A stretch of 64,000 nucleotides of DNA, taken from NCBI RefSeq assembly GCF_000799165.1, contig NZ_JUGF01000002.1:1421954-1485953 (forward strand), read 5' to 3'. Positions 35,408 through 45,166 of this stretch are shown piece by piece (position 1 is the stretch's first letter; every line of letters starts with the position of its first letter). The position numbers were made by a program, and so were the translations under genes. The notes beneath the pieces are model-generated. The model saw only the letters and a list, made by a program, of their open reading frames with translations. It had not been told where the DNA came from and ran no database searches. This DNA is from Methylotenera versatilis 7. Its GTDB lineage: Bacteria > Pseudomonadota > Gammaproteobacteria > Burkholderiales > Methylophilaceae.

Positions 35408-37039
35408 TTAATGACCGTGTTTACTGTCTAGCAGGCTGTAATATTTTGAGGGCTCCAGCACGGTAGGAATCGCTTCATCAAGTAGCTCTGGATAGTCTTT
35501 GCTGTAATGCAGGCCACGGCTTTCATGTCGTTCGATTGCACTTTTTACAATCAATTCAGCCACTTGTAATAAGTTACGTAGCTCGATTAAATCGTTGCTC
35601 ACTCTGAAATTGCTGTAAAACTCATGCACTTCATCGCGCAGCATGTGGATGCGGTGGAGCGCACGGCTTAAGCGTTTATTGGTGCGCACTATGCCAACGT
35701 AATTCCACATAAAACGGCGTAGCTCATTCCAAGTATGCGTAATTAGAACCTCTTCATCCGCATCGGTTACACGACTTTCATCCCAATGTGGCAAATAGCT
35801 AATTGCTTGTTTTGGCGCGTTTAATATAGCTTTCGCAGCGGCTTGACCAAATACCAAACATTCTAATAATGAGTTGCTTGCCAGCCGATTTGCACCATGC
35901 AAGCCTGTGCAGGCAGTTTCGCCGATGGCGTACAGGCAAGCGATATCTGTTGAACCGGTTGAGTCAGTCATCACGCCCCCACAGCTGTAATGTGCAGCAG
36001 GAACCACTGGAATAGCTTGTTTGGTAATGTCAATGCCCAGTTCTAGACAGCGCGCATAAATGTTAGGAAAGTGCTCTTGAATAAAGTCTGCAGGTTTGTG
36101 TGAGATGTCTAAATACACGCAATCTATACCGCGTTTTTTCATTTCAAAGTCAATCGCGCGCGCCACCACATCTCGCGGCGCAAGCTCTTCGCGCGAGTCG
36201 TGCTCTGGCATAAAGCGTGTGCCATCCGGTAATTTAAGCAAGCCGCCTTCGCCACGCACTACTTCGCTGATCAAGAAAGATTTGGCATGCGGGTGATAAA
36301 GACACGTGGGGTGAAACTGAATGAATTCCATATTGGCAATACGACAGCCGGCGCGCCATGCCATAGCGATGCCGTCACCCGTGCTGACATCCGGGTTAGT
36401 GGTATATAAGTAAACCTTGCCTGCACCGCCTGTTGCTAAAACAGTTTGCTGGGCCGCAATCGTCATTACCTTGCCAGTACTGTTGTCCAGCACGTAAGCG
36501 CCTTTACAGGAATCGCCTTTGCCGGAATCTTTTTTTGTGTTCTTATTGAGCTTTTTTTCTGTTATTAAATCAATAGCGATATGATTTTCGAATAGCGTGA
36601 TATTGGCGTGCTCTCGAATTTTTTGTGTCAGTGTTTTTTGTACCGCTTGACCGGTCGCATCCGCCACATGCACCACACGCCTGTGGCTGTGCCCACCTTC
36701 ACGCGTTAGATGGAAATGGCTATTGTCGGCCTCACGCGTGAACTCAACGCCTTGGTTAATCAACCATTCAATTGCGGCAAAGCCTTGCGTTGCAACCATG
36801 CGCGTCACTTCAGCGTCGCATAATCCGGCGCCAGCAATCAATGTGTCCTGAATATGCTCTTCAATGGTGTCGTCACTATTAAGCACTGCTGCAATGCCGC
36901 CTTGCGCCCAACTGCTGGCGCTGTCTGACATTTCTCTCTTGCTGACTAAGCAGACGCGTTTGTGGTCTGCTACTTGCAAAGCCATGGTAAGGCCAGCCAA
37001 GCCGCTACCAATAATCAGTACATCAAATTGTTGAGGCAT
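35408..37039 (-). CDS. nadB: L-aspartate oxidase
   Basis: FAD enzyme making iminoaspartate for quinolinate/NAD synthesis. 543 residues. FAD-binding LIIGSGLAGLTMALQV at the N-terminus, SSWAQGGIAAVL near 43-54, HLTREGGHSHRRVVHVADATG near 110-130, and HYSCGGVMTD near 350 identify it. A Lys/Asn/Gly-rich stretch at about residues 160-181 (KKLNKNTKKDSGKGDSCKG) is longer than usual and looks like a surface-loop insertion. It is divergent from rpoE, the common betaproteobacterial arrangement. Confidence 0.95.
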   Translation of the reverse strand: MPQQFDVLIIGSGLAGLTMALQVADHKRVCLVSKREMSDSASSWAQGGIAAVLNSDDTIEEHIQDTLIAGAGLCDAEVTRMVATQGFAAIEWLINQGVEFTREADNSHFHLTREGGHSHRRVVHVADATGQAVQKTLTQKIREHANITLFENHIAIDLITEKKLNKNTKKDSGKGDSCKGAYVLDNSTGKVMTIAAQQTVLATGGAGKVYLYTTNPDVSTGDGIAMAWRAGCRIANMEFIQFHPTCLYHPHAKSFLISEVVRGEGGLLKLPDGTRFMPEHDSREELAPRDVVARAIDFEMKKRGIDCVYLDISHKPADFIQEHFPNIYARCLELGIDITKQAIPVVPAAHYSCGGVMTDSTGSTDIACLYAIGETACTGLHGANRLASNSLLECLVFGQAAAKAILNAPKQAISYLPHWDESRVTDADEEVLITHTWNELRRFMWNYVGIVRTNKRLSRALHRIHMLRDEVHEFYSNFRVSNDLIELRNLLQVAELIVKSAIERHESRGLHYSKDYPELLDEAIPTVLEPSKYYSLLDSKHGH

Positions 37040-37227
37040 AAAACGAATTCGTAAAATATAAATGTTGATACATAAAACTCATGTGAACGAATGAACTAAT
37101 AGCAGTTTATCTGTGTCTTTAATCATAAGCTAGCAATATAAAAAATGTGCTGAATGGCAGGATTTAAAGCGATATAACATGCAATATATACACAATATAA
37201 AGTGACTAGATATTCTGGAGGATAGAA

Positions 37228-37983
37228 ATGTTACAAACGAGTAAAATTGAAGCATTGTCCCGTTCGAGTTTCGTCGAACCCGCTCCGCAGGCGTATAATA
37301 GCGCCTACAAGACGAATCAAAGTGGGAGTGGACAATCAATGGCTGATAAGCCAAACGGCAATGCCTCAATATCGAGTGCTGGCGCGGGTAACCGTGAGCT
37401 TGACCAAGCCTTGGTTGAGCGTGCGCAGCAAGGCGATAAAAAAGCGTTTGGACTGTTGGTGGAAAAATACCATCGCAAACTCGGTCGTTTGCTTTCGCGT
37501 ATGATTCGCGATCAGGCTGAAGTAGAGGATGTCGTGCAGGAGTCGTTTATTAAAGCGTATCGTGCTTTGCATAATTTTAGAGGCGATAGTGCTTTTTATA
37601 CCTGGCTGTATCGTATCGGTATTAATACCGCTAAAAATTACCTAGTCTCAATGGGGCGCAGGCCGCAAGTATTGCAAGATGTTGAAATCGAAGATGTGGA
37701 AAACTTTGAAGACGGCAACGAAATGCGCACCATGGAGACACCAGAAACAGCTTTGATGACCAAAGAGATTGCGCAAACCGTGAATGATACAGTGGCCAGC
37801 TTGCCAGAAGAGTTGCGCACCGCAATCACTTTGCGTGAGTTAGAAGGCTTAAGCTATGAAGAGATTGCTACCTTAATGCAGTGTCCAATCGGTACTGTGC
37901 GCTCACGCATATTTAGAGCGCGTGAAACAATCGCCGTTAAGCTTAAGCCCTTGTTAGATACGCCGGACGGCAAGCGTTGGTAA
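37228..37983 (+). CDS. rpoE: Extracytoplasmic-stress sigma factor RpoE (AlgU)
   Basis: ECF sigma factor for envelope stress. Region 2 is LVERAQQGDKKAFGLLVEKYH to WLYRIGINTAKNYL, and region 4 is LPEELRTAITLRELEGLSYEEIA with the GTVRSRIFRARE helix. ATG 37228 has a strong GGAGGAT site 6 bp before it and gives 251 residues, but the family is about 200 and normally begins near NRELDQALV. ATG 37339 (MADKPNG) gives 214 residues and has a weaker GGAG. Which start is used is unclear. It heads the rseA-rseB-degP run. Confidence 0.93.
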   Translation: MLQTSKIEALSRSSFVEPAPQAYNSAYKTNQSGSGQSMADKPNGNASISSAGAGNRELDQALVERAQQGDKKAFGLLVEKYHRKLGRLLSRMIRDQAEVEDVVQESFIKAYRALHNFRGDSAFYTWLYRIGINTAKNYLVSMGRRPQVLQDVEIEDVENFEDGNEMRTMETPETALMTKEIAQTVNDTVASLPEELRTAITLRELEGLSYEEIATLMQCPIGTVRSRIFRARETIAVKLKPLLDTPDGKRW

Positions 37984-38112
37984 TTGTTAATAAATAATCA
38001 GTTTTAAGTTTAAGTAATTATGTAAGCGTAAAGCAGTTAACGGTTAAGTGATATTGAAAAAACACTACTTTAATTAAATTATTCAGATATTTAAGTATTA
38101 GAGGTTATAAAA

Positions 38113-38598
38113 ATGAAAGATCAATTATCTGCGCTTATCGATGGCGAGTTTGATGTGGCGAGTGCCGAACATCTGATTACATCCATTCAGTCTGGCGGCG
38201 AAATGGAAAGCTGTTGGCAACACTATCATTTGATTGGTGATGCTATGCGAGGTGATCGCTATTTAAGTTCGGATTTTAGTGCGCGCGTGATGAGCGCATT
38301 AGAGGCGGAACCTACCGTTTTGGCACCTAAAGCAGCACTAGATAATCAAATCGAACGCAAAAAATCCCTATTTCAATCGAATCAGTTCTGGTCAATTGCA
38401 GCGTCAGTCGCTGCTGTCATGTTTGTCGGAATGATGGTGTTACAACAACAGTTAACCAGCTCTGAGGATATGGCGCCTGTTGAGATGGCGCAAATCGTAC
38501 CACTTGAATATATCGCGGCGCATCAAGCTGCGGCGCCAAGTGGGGCTGCTTATTATATCCAGAATGTGAATGCTAATATTAACAGTGCAGGACAGTAG
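38113..38598 (+). CDS. rseA: Anti-sigma-E factor RseA (MucA-like)
   Basis: 161-residue single-pass inner-membrane protein. The cytoplasmic sigma-binding domain starts KDQLSALIDGEFDVASAEHLI and includes CWQHYHLIGDAMRGD, the RseA/MucA signature. One membrane helix (FWSIAASVAAVMFVGMMVL) is at about residues 95-113, then a short periplasmic tail. It holds RpoE until proteolysis. It starts 129 bp after rpoE and 5 bp before rseB. Confidence 0.9.
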   Translation: MKDQLSALIDGEFDVASAEHLITSIQSGGEMESCWQHYHLIGDAMRGDRYLSSDFSARVMSALEAEPTVLAPKAALDNQIERKKSLFQSNQFWSIAASVAAVMFVGMMVLQQQLTSSEDMAPVEMAQIVPLEYIAAHQAAAPSGAAYYIQNVNANINSAGQ

Positions 38599-38603
38599 TA
38601 ACT

Positions 38604-39602
38604 ATGTTTCGACTTGCGTTTGCACTAACACTTTCCGGTTTTACACTTGCCAGTTTTAGTTTAAATTCATTTGCAGCCGAAGACGATGCTTGGTTAGTTT
38701 TACAAAAAGCTGCTTTAGCCGCACGCGAGCTTAATTACCAGGGTGTTTTTATTTACCAGAACGGTAATCAGGCGCGCTCTGTTCAAATTACCCATATGAA
38801 TGACAATGGACAGGAGTTAACTCGTAATCTGGTGCTGGATAACGGGCTACAAAGCGGCCAGGCTCGAGAGGTATTCAGTCAGGGCAGTGATATTGTTATT
38901 TTTCACCCCCAAAATGACAAGATTATTATTGAAAAGCGTCGCGGGCAAAATCTGTTTCCTGCAATGTTGCCAGTCAATCTGCAACCACTTAAATTAAGTT
39001 ATATCGCCCGTGTTGGTATGTTGGATTACGTAGCGGGCCGCCAAGCGCAAATTATCGAATTAATTCCCAAAGATGCCTATCGCTACAGTTATAAAATCTG
39101 GACAGATACCGAATATGGCTTGCTGGTTAAGATGACTTTGCTGAACGATAAGACAGAAACTCTGGAGCAAATTGCCTTTCAAGAAGTGAACATGCTTAAT
39201 TCGCACGATTTAAACTGGTTTCAACCTAGAATCGATGCCAGCAAAAATTATGTGATGGAGGATGCAGCATCACTTAATCGTGTACATACCAATTGGATTG
39301 TAGCCGAGCTACCGCCTGGTTATATCAAGGTGGACCATATTGAATTAATGGTAAACGGTAAAGCTTCCCCAATTAATCAAATGATTTTCTCAGATGGTAT
39401 TGCTTCGGTCTCGCTGTTTATTGAACCGATTGTTAAAGGTACGCGAACTAAAACGGGCCACAAATTGGTTGGTTCAACCAATATCTGCGCTAATGTTATT
39501 AATGGATATCAAGTGGTGGTGGTAGGCGAAGTGCCTCTTGCAACGGTACAAATGATTTCTAAAGCGGTCAGCTTTAAAAAACAGACCGCTTCAAATAGGT
39601 AA
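38604..39602 (+). CDS. rseB: Periplasmic sigma-E regulator RseB (MucB)
   Basis: 332 residues with a signal peptide (ending SFAA). The large lipid-sensing domain begins around LNYQGVFIYQNGNQARSVQITH and includes the RRGQNLFPAMLP segment; a small C-terminal domain follows. RseB binds RseA and protects it from DegS cleavage. Gene order rpoE-rseA-rseB-degP matches algU-mucA-mucB-mucD. Confidence 0.92.
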   Translation: MFRLAFALTLSGFTLASFSLNSFAAEDDAWLVLQKAALAARELNYQGVFIYQNGNQARSVQITHMNDNGQELTRNLVLDNGLQSGQAREVFSQGSDIVIFHPQNDKIIIEKRRGQNLFPAMLPVNLQPLKLSYIARVGMLDYVAGRQAQIIELIPKDAYRYSYKIWTDTEYGLLVKMTLLNDKTETLEQIAFQEVNMLNSHDLNWFQPRIDASKNYVMEDAASLNRVHTNWIVAELPPGYIKVDHIELMVNGKASPINQMIFSDGIASVSLFIEPIVKGTRTKTGHKLVGSTNICANVINGYQVVVVGEVPLATVQMISKAVSFKKQTASNR

Positions 39603-39736
39603 TCTTAACTGTCATTTAATTCACTAGAGTTTGCTAAATCAGACTGGTTTTGGTGTGGGGTTAAGATGAGCAGTTTTTTGCTATTTAAACAGAAGTAAAA
39701 TTTTCATAACAATTGATGTCAAGTAAGGAAGAATAG

Positions 39737-41182
39737 ATGTTGAAAAAATGGATTTCTACAACAGCTTTAACGATCACAATGCTGGCAAGTGCGCTTATGT
39801 TCAGTGGTGTGAGTCAGGCAGTGATGGCTAAAGATTTGCCGGATTTTACCGAGTTAGCCGAGAAACATGGCGCGGAGGTGGTGAATATTAGTGTGACACA
39901 AGTACTGCAGGGCGGTGGTAATGTTGGTATGCCTTTTCCGGGCATGCCGGATGACGAAAATATACAGGAATTTTTTAAACGATTCGGTATTCCAGGTATG
40001 CCTCCTGGCCAAGGCGCGCCTGGCGGACAAGACTATAAATCATCTTCGTTAGGTTCTGGCTTTATTATCAGCAGCGATGGCTATATTCTAACCAATGCGC
40101 ATGTAGTGAATGCGGCAGATGAAGTGCTGGTGAAGTTGTCCGATAAGCGTGAATTTAAAGCCAAAATTATTGGTGCCGATAAACGAACTGATGTGGCTTT
40201 GATTAAAATTGAGGCAACTAACTTACCAAAAGTAACTATCGGTGATCCTTCTGCACTTAAAGTGGGGCAATGGGTCGCGGCAATTGGTTCACCTTTTGGG
40301 TTGGAAAACACCATGACTGCAGGTATTGTCAGCGCCAAAGGTCGTGCTTTGCCGCAAGAGAATTTTGTGCCGTTCATCCAAACTGACGTAGCGATTAATC
40401 CTGGTAACTCTGGTGGACCTTTGTTTAACCTGGCTGGTGAAGTGGTTGGTATTAACTCTCAGATTTATAGCCGCTCTGGCGGTTCTGTTGGGTTGTCTTT
40501 TAGTATTCCGATTGACGTGGCGATTGATATTTCCAACCAGCTCAAATCTACAGGCAAAATTACGCGTGGCTGGTTGGGCGTCGCCATACAAGAGTTAACG
40601 AAAGAGCTGTCAGAATCATTTGGTATGAAGAATACGAATGGTGCATTGATTGCCGGTGTAGAAAAAGGTGGTCCGGCAGAAAAAGGCGGATTGGAGCCGG
40701 GCGATGTGATTACTAAGTTCGATGGTAAGTCGATTGTCACTTCTAGTGACTTGCCACGTGTTGTCGGTGCCGCCAAGCCAGGTAAAGCAGTAGCGGTTGA
40801 AATTTTACGTAAAGGCACAGTGAGGAGTTTGAATGTTGCTGTGGGTGAAATGCCAACGGATCCAAATGAGATTATTGCCCCAAGTAAGGCACCAGCAAAA
40901 GCGGAGTCCAACAAGATTGGCTTAACCGTAAAAGAGTTAACGCCACAACAAAAAAGAAAACTAAATGGTAAAAATGGCTTAGTCGTTGTTGATAGTATTG
41001 GTGCGGCTGCACAGGCAGGTATTCGCCGTGGTGACGTCATTCTGGGTTTAAACAACTCAGAAAGTCAAAGTGTGGAGCAGTTTAATAAACAGATTAATAG
41101 TGTGGCAGCAGGTAAAACAGTAGCCGTGCTAGTGTTGCGCGGTGAAAACACCTTATATGTGCCGATTAAGGTGACAAAATAA
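39737..41182 (+). CDS. degP: Periplasmic serine protease DegP/MucD (HtrA family)
   Basis: 481 residues with a signal peptide, a trypsin-like domain and two PDZ domains. The catalytic triad is in ILTNAHVVNAAD (His), KRTDVALIKIE (Asp) and INPGNSGGPLFNLAGEVVGI (Ser). PDZ1 begins near GWLGVAIQEL, PDZ2 near KIGLTVKEL. It degrades or refolds misfolded envelope proteins and is the output end of the sigma-E cluster. A strong terminator follows. Confidence 0.95.
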   Translation: MLKKWISTTALTITMLASALMFSGVSQAVMAKDLPDFTELAEKHGAEVVNISVTQVLQGGGNVGMPFPGMPDDENIQEFFKRFGIPGMPPGQGAPGGQDYKSSSLGSGFIISSDGYILTNAHVVNAADEVLVKLSDKREFKAKIIGADKRTDVALIKIEATNLPKVTIGDPSALKVGQWVAAIGSPFGLENTMTAGIVSAKGRALPQENFVPFIQTDVAINPGNSGGPLFNLAGEVVGINSQIYSRSGGSVGLSFSIPIDVAIDISNQLKSTGKITRGWLGVAIQELTKELSESFGMKNTNGALIAGVEKGGPAEKGGLEPGDVITKFDGKSIVTSSDLPRVVGAAKPGKAVAVEILRKGTVRSLNVAVGEMPTDPNEIIAPSKAPAKAESNKIGLTVKELTPQQKRKLNGKNGLVVVDSIGAAAQAGIRRGDVILGLNNSESQSVEQFNKQINSVAAGKTVAVLVLRGENTLYVPIKVTK

Positions 41183-41205
41183 TCGTTTACTTAATTTGAA
41201 ATAGA

Positions 41206-41245
41206 GTCATAAAAAAACCCGTTTTATAGCGGGTTTTTTTATGAC
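41206..41245 (+). terminator. Terminator after degP
   Basis: GTCATAAAAAAACCCG and CGGGTTTTTTTATGAC form a 16-bp imperfect-loop stem with a T-tract, 24 bp past the stop. Confidence 0.9.
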
Positions 41246-41420
41246 TTGCATAGTTTTTGCTAATAACGCGCATGAAAATGTATTTAATTAATTACAACCT
41301 AATCAAGCATTTGCTGTAAAATCACGCTTGTTGAAATAAGGCGCTTAAGGCGTCTTAATTTGTTTCTGAAGCGGGTCTTTTTTTACAAAGACCATTTGTT
41401 TGTAAAATCCATAAGTTAAC

Positions 41421-43214
41421 ATGAAAAATATCCGTAATTTCTCTATTATTGCCCATATTGATCACGGCAAATCAACGCTTGCCGACCGAATTATCCATCT
41501 TTGTGGTGGTTTGGCCGACCGTGAAATGGAAGCGCAAGTGCTGGACAGCATGGATATTGAGCGCGAACGTGGCATTACCATTAAGGCGCAAACTGCAGCT
41601 TTGCACTACAAGGCGGATGACGGAGAGGTTTATCAACTTAATTTGATTGATACGCCAGGCCATGTGGATTTTAGTTATGAAGTATCACGCTCGCTTTCTG
41701 CTTGTGAAGGCGCATTGTTGGTGGTTGATGCCAGCCAGGGTGTTGAGGCGCAAAGTGTTGCAAACTGTTATACCGCGTTAGATTTAGGTGTGGAAGTCAC
41801 AGCAGTTTTAAATAAAATTGATTTGCCCTCAGCTGATCCTGAACGTGTGAAACAGGAAATCGAAGACGTCATCGGCGTTGATGCCAGTGACGCTGTACTG
41901 TGTTCAGCTAAAACAGGTTTGGGTGTGCGCGATGTGTTGGAGGCGGTGGTTGCAAAAGTGCCGCCACCGGTAGGCGATGTGACTAAGCCACTTAAAGCGC
42001 TGGTGATTGATGCGTGGTTTGATAACTACGTTGGCGTGGTGATGTTGGTGCGCGTTATCGATGGCGTGCTTAAACCTAAAGATAAAATTCGCTTGATGGC
42101 GACACATGCCGATTTTCTGTGTGAACAAGTGGGTGTTTTTACGCCAAAATCCTTGCAAAAAACATCGCTGTCTGCGGGCGAGGTGGGCTTTATTATCGCT
42201 GGTATTAAAGAACTTGCCAGCGCCAAAGTGGGCGATACCGTTACCTTAGCAGCCAAGCCAGCGGCAGAGCCATTGGCTGGCTTTAAAGAAGTAAAGCCGC
42301 AGGTGTTTGCCGGTTTGTATCCAGTAGAATCGAATCAATTTGAAGCATTAAGAACGGCGCTTGAGAAGTTGAGTTTGAATGATGCTAGTTTGCTATTCGA
42401 ACCTGAAAACTCTACTGCGCTAGGTTTTGGTTTTAGATGCGGCTTTTTAGGCTTGCTGCATATGGAGATCGTACAAGAACGTTTAGAGCGTGAGTACGAT
42501 ATGGATTTGATTACCACCGCGCCTACCGTGGTGTATGAGCTATTGTTAAAAGACGGCACAGTGATGCAAATTGAAAATCCATCACGTTTGCCTGAGCCTT
42601 CACGCATAGAAGAAACACGCGAACCAGTGATTAACGTGAATTTGCTGATGCCGCAAGATTATGTAGGGCCAGTGATGACGCTTTGCAACAATAAGCGCGG
42701 CATACAGAAAAATATGCAATATATGGGCAGACAGGTCATGCTCAGTTATGAAATGCCGCTGAATGAAGTGGTTCTAGACTTTTTTGACAAATTGAAATCT
42801 GTGTCGCGTGGTTATGCCTCCATGGATTATGAGTTTTTAGAGTTCCGTGCAGCTGATTTAGTCAAACTGGATATTATGGTGAATAGCGAGCGTGTGGATG
42901 CGCTCAGCATGATTGTTCATCGTGCAACCAGTGTCCACAGAGGGCGTGAAGTAGCGGCGAAAATGCGCGAACTGATCCCACGCCAAATGTTTGATGTGGC
43001 GATTCAGGCTTCAATAGGTGCTAATATTATTGCGCGTGAAACGGTGAAAGCCATGCGTAAAAACGTGATTGCAAAATGTTACGGCGGCGATGTGTCACGT
43101 AAGCGTAAATTGCTAGACAAGCAAAAAGAAGGCAAAAAACGCATGAAACAAGTGGGTAACGTAGAGATTCCACAAGAGGCGTTTTTAGCGATATTAAGAG
43201 TCGAAGATAAGTAA
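41421..43214 (+). CDS. lepA: Elongation factor 4 (LepA)
   Basis: Ribosome-associated GTPase, 597 residues as usual. G1 is [13 protein letters not shown] near residue 10, followed by G2 around [24 protein letters not shown] near 76 and [11 protein letters not shown] near 131. The unique C-terminal domain ends in [19 protein letters not shown] and the [13 protein letters not shown] lysine-rich tail. It starts a transcript shared with lepB, rnc and era. Confidence 0.97.
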   Translation: MKNIRNFSIIAHIDHGKSTLADRIIHLCGGLADREMEAQVLDSMDIERERGITIKAQTAALHYKADDGEVYQLNLIDTPGHVDFSYEVSRSLSACEGALLVVDASQGVEAQSVANCYTALDLGVEVTAVLNKIDLPSADPERVKQEIEDVIGVDASDAVLCSAKTGLGVRDVLEAVVAKVPPPVGDVTKPLKALVIDAWFDNYVGVVMLVRVIDGVLKPKDKIRLMATHADFLCEQVGVFTPKSLQKTSLSAGEVGFIIAGIKELASAKVGDTVTLAAKPAAEPLAGFKEVKPQVFAGLYPVESNQFEALRTALEKLSLNDASLLFEPENSTALGFGFRCGFLGLLHMEIVQERLEREYDMDLITTAPTVVYELLLKDGTVMQIENPSRLPEPSRIEETREPVINVNLLMPQDYVGPVMTLCNNKRGIQKNMQYMGRQVMLSYEMPLNEVVLDFFDKLKSVSRGYASMDYEFLEFRAADLVKLDIMVNSERVDALSMIVHRATSVHRGREVAAKMRELIPRQMFDVAIQASIGANIIARETVKAMRKNVIAKCYGGDVSRKRKLLDKQKEGKKRMKQVGNVEIPQEAFLAILRVEDK

Positions 43215-43247
43215 AAATTTAAGATAAATAAAAAAGGGTATTAACAC

Positions 43248-44048
43248 ATGTATTTTGCTTTGTTTATGATTGCAATTTTGGTGGTGACAGGATTGATCTG
43301 GCTACTGGATATTTGGGTGTTGCGTAAAAATCGTGGCAATCAAGCTGAACCTTGGTACGTGGAATACAGCAAAAGCTTTTTCCCGGTTATTTTGTTGGTA
43401 TTTACACTGCGTTCATTCTTGGTCGAGCCATTTAAAATTCCATCTGGCTCAATGATGCCCACCTTGCTTGCGGGCGATTACATTTTGGTGAATAAATTTA
43501 CCTATGGTTTGCGTGTGCCCGTGCTGAATAATACATTTATTAATATGAGTCAGCCCAAGCGCGGTGATGTATTCGTTTTCCATTATCCGCCAGAGCCGAC
43601 GATTGACTACATTAAGCGCGTTGTCGGTTTGCCCGGGGATGTGATTCAATATCAAGACAAACATCTGACGATAAATGGGCAAAAATTAGACGTTAAGTTT
43701 ACGGATAATTACAATTATAAAATGTCTTTTAAAGAGGCAGATGGCCGCGAGCAAGAAAACAGCATGACAGCACAACAATCATCAGAGCAACTGGGTGACG
43801 TGAAACATGATATTTTGATTCATGATATTCCAAATCAATACCCATCCGATTCACTTGGTGAAAAACTACAAAATGGCGAGGCCGTGACTGTACCAGCCGG
43901 CCATTATTTTGCAATGGGCGATAACCGTGATAATAGTGCCGATAGCCGTGTTTGGGGTTTTGTGCCGGAACATAATTTAGTTGGTAAAGCTTTTTTTATC
44001 TGGTTTAATTTTGATCAGTTTGGCAGAATTGGTACTTCAATTAAGTAA
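43248..44048 (+). CDS. lepB: Signal peptidase I
   Basis: Cleaves signal peptides at the outer face of the inner membrane. 266 residues with two N-terminal membrane helices (MYFALFMIAILVVTGLIWLL and SFFPVILLVFTLRSF). The catalytic Ser is in IPSGSMMPTLLAGDYILV near residue 67 and the catalytic Lys in DYIKRVVGLPGD near 124. The box E sequence MGDNRDNSADSRVWGFV is present. 33 bp after lepA. Confidence 0.96.
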   Translation: MYFALFMIAILVVTGLIWLLDIWVLRKNRGNQAEPWYVEYSKSFFPVILLVFTLRSFLVEPFKIPSGSMMPTLLAGDYILVNKFTYGLRVPVLNNTFINMSQPKRGDVFVFHYPPEPTIDYIKRVVGLPGDVIQYQDKHLTINGQKLDVKFTDNYNYKMSFKEADGREQENSMTAQQSSEQLGDVKHDILIHDIPNQYPSDSLGEKLQNGEAVTVPAGHYFAMGDNRDNSADSRVWGFVPEHNLVGKAFFIWFNFDQFGRIGTSIK

Positions 44049-44101
44049 CTTCTATTAATTAACTTGCAATTAATCGTCATCAAATTTAAGCAGGAGTGAA
44101 T

Positions 44102-44443
44102 ATGTATAACAATCAAAAAGGCGGATCGTTTATTGGCATGATCATCGTGATTGCGGCCATTGTTTTTCTAGGTATGCTAGGTTTGAAAGTAGGGCCTGCA
44201 TATTTAGAGTTTATGAATGTTAAGAATGCGCTTAAAAGAGCTGCTAGTTCGGCAGATGTAACCAGTAAAAAAGCAGTTGCAGATGCGTTCGAGAAATCAG
44301 CGCGAGTAGATAATATTACTGTCGTTAAAGGCTCTGATTTAGTCGTAAACAATGGCGTTGTTTCTGTTGAATATCAAGTAGTTGTTCCTATTGTGGCTAA
44401 TGCGAGTGCATTACTGGATTTTCATGCGACATCTGCTAAGTAA
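44102..44443 (+). CDS. DUF4845 membrane protein
   Basis: About 113 residues from the ATG at 44102, chosen because AGGAG lies 5 bp before it; the GTG at 44096 overlaps that site. The N-terminal GGSFIGMIIVIAAIVFLGMLGLKVGPAYLEFMNV looks like a type IV pilin-style hydrophobic helix, followed by a short domain. This conserved protein regularly lies between lepB and rnc in Betaproteobacteria. Its function is unknown. Confidence 0.8.
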   Translation: MYNNQKGGSFIGMIIVIAAIVFLGMLGLKVGPAYLEFMNVKNALKRAASSADVTSKKAVADAFEKSARVDNITVVKGSDLVVNNGVVSVEYQVVVPIVANASALLDFHATSAK

Positions 44444-44466
44444 TACTATTATTGTAAATACGATTT

Positions 44467-45144
44467 ATGATATTGGATAGTCTCGCCAGCCGTTTGGGCT
44501 ATCAGTTTAAAAATGCAGCCTTGCTTGCGCAAGCGCTTACGCACCGCAGTTTTTCGGCAAATAATAATGAGCGTTTAGAGTTTCTGGGTGATGGCGCACT
44601 TAATTTCATTATCGCTAATCAACTCTATAATCGTTTTAACAAGCTGCCAGAAGGCGATTTAAGCCGTTTACGCGCGCAGTTGGTTAAAGAATCAACTCTT
44701 TGCGAAATTGCCATTAGCCTGAATGTTGGTGAGTCACTTAAGCTGGGCGAAGGGGAAATGAAAAGCGCGGGCTGGAAGCGACCCTCTATACTGGCTGATG
44801 CACTGGAAGCGATTGTGGGAGCTGTCTATATAGATGGTGGTCATCTTGCCGCAGAGGCGCTGGTATTGCAGCTGTTTAGCGAAAAAATAAGTCAGATTGA
44901 TCCCAAAATAATTGATAAAGATGCTAAATCACAGTTGCAGGAGTATCTACAGGCAAAAAAAATAGCTTTGCCTGATTACAATGTGGTGTTAATTGAAGGC
45001 GAAGCGCATGCACAAACGTTTAAAATTGCCTGCAATATACAGGCATTAAATATTAACACCGTGGGTGAGGGCACTAGCCGCCGCAATGCTGAACAACAAG
45101 CAGCCCAACTTGCACTAGACAAAATACTGGATAACACTAAATGA
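44467..45144 (+). CDS. rnc: Ribonuclease III
   Basis: Cuts double-stranded RNA, including rRNA precursors such as the 16S stem seen later in this window. 225 residues. The catalytic signature NERLEFLGDGALNFIIANQLY is near residues 37-57, the second metal site is in ALEAIVGAVYIDGG near 115, and a dsRNA-binding domain ends with GEGTSRRNAEQQAAQLAL. Confidence 0.96.
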   Translation: MILDSLASRLGYQFKNAALLAQALTHRSFSANNNERLEFLGDGALNFIIANQLYNRFNKLPEGDLSRLRAQLVKESTLCEIAISLNVGESLKLGEGEMKSAGWKRPSILADALEAIVGAVYIDGGHLAAEALVLQLFSEKISQIDPKIIDKDAKSQLQEYLQAKKIALPDYNVVLIEGEAHAQTFKIACNIQALNINTVGEGTSRRNAEQQAAQLALDKILDNTK

Positions 45145-45166
45145 AACACATGAAACTGGACGCTCA

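Noticed and set aside
37093..37120. Sigma-E-type autoregulatory promoter before rpoE (GAACTA, 17 bp, TCTTT)
   Set aside because: The -10 does not match TCTRA and the spacer is one too long; too weak to list as a feature.
37271..37299. TATAAT inside the rpoE leader as a definite promoter
   Set aside because: The best -35 at the right distance (TCGTCG) is poor and there is no extended -10; kept only as a point in the start-site discussion.
38604..39602. rseC expected in the sigma-E operon
   Set aside because: No RseC-like ORF exists between rseB and degP; the 134-bp gap is non-coding. The order matches the mucD-type arrangement without it.
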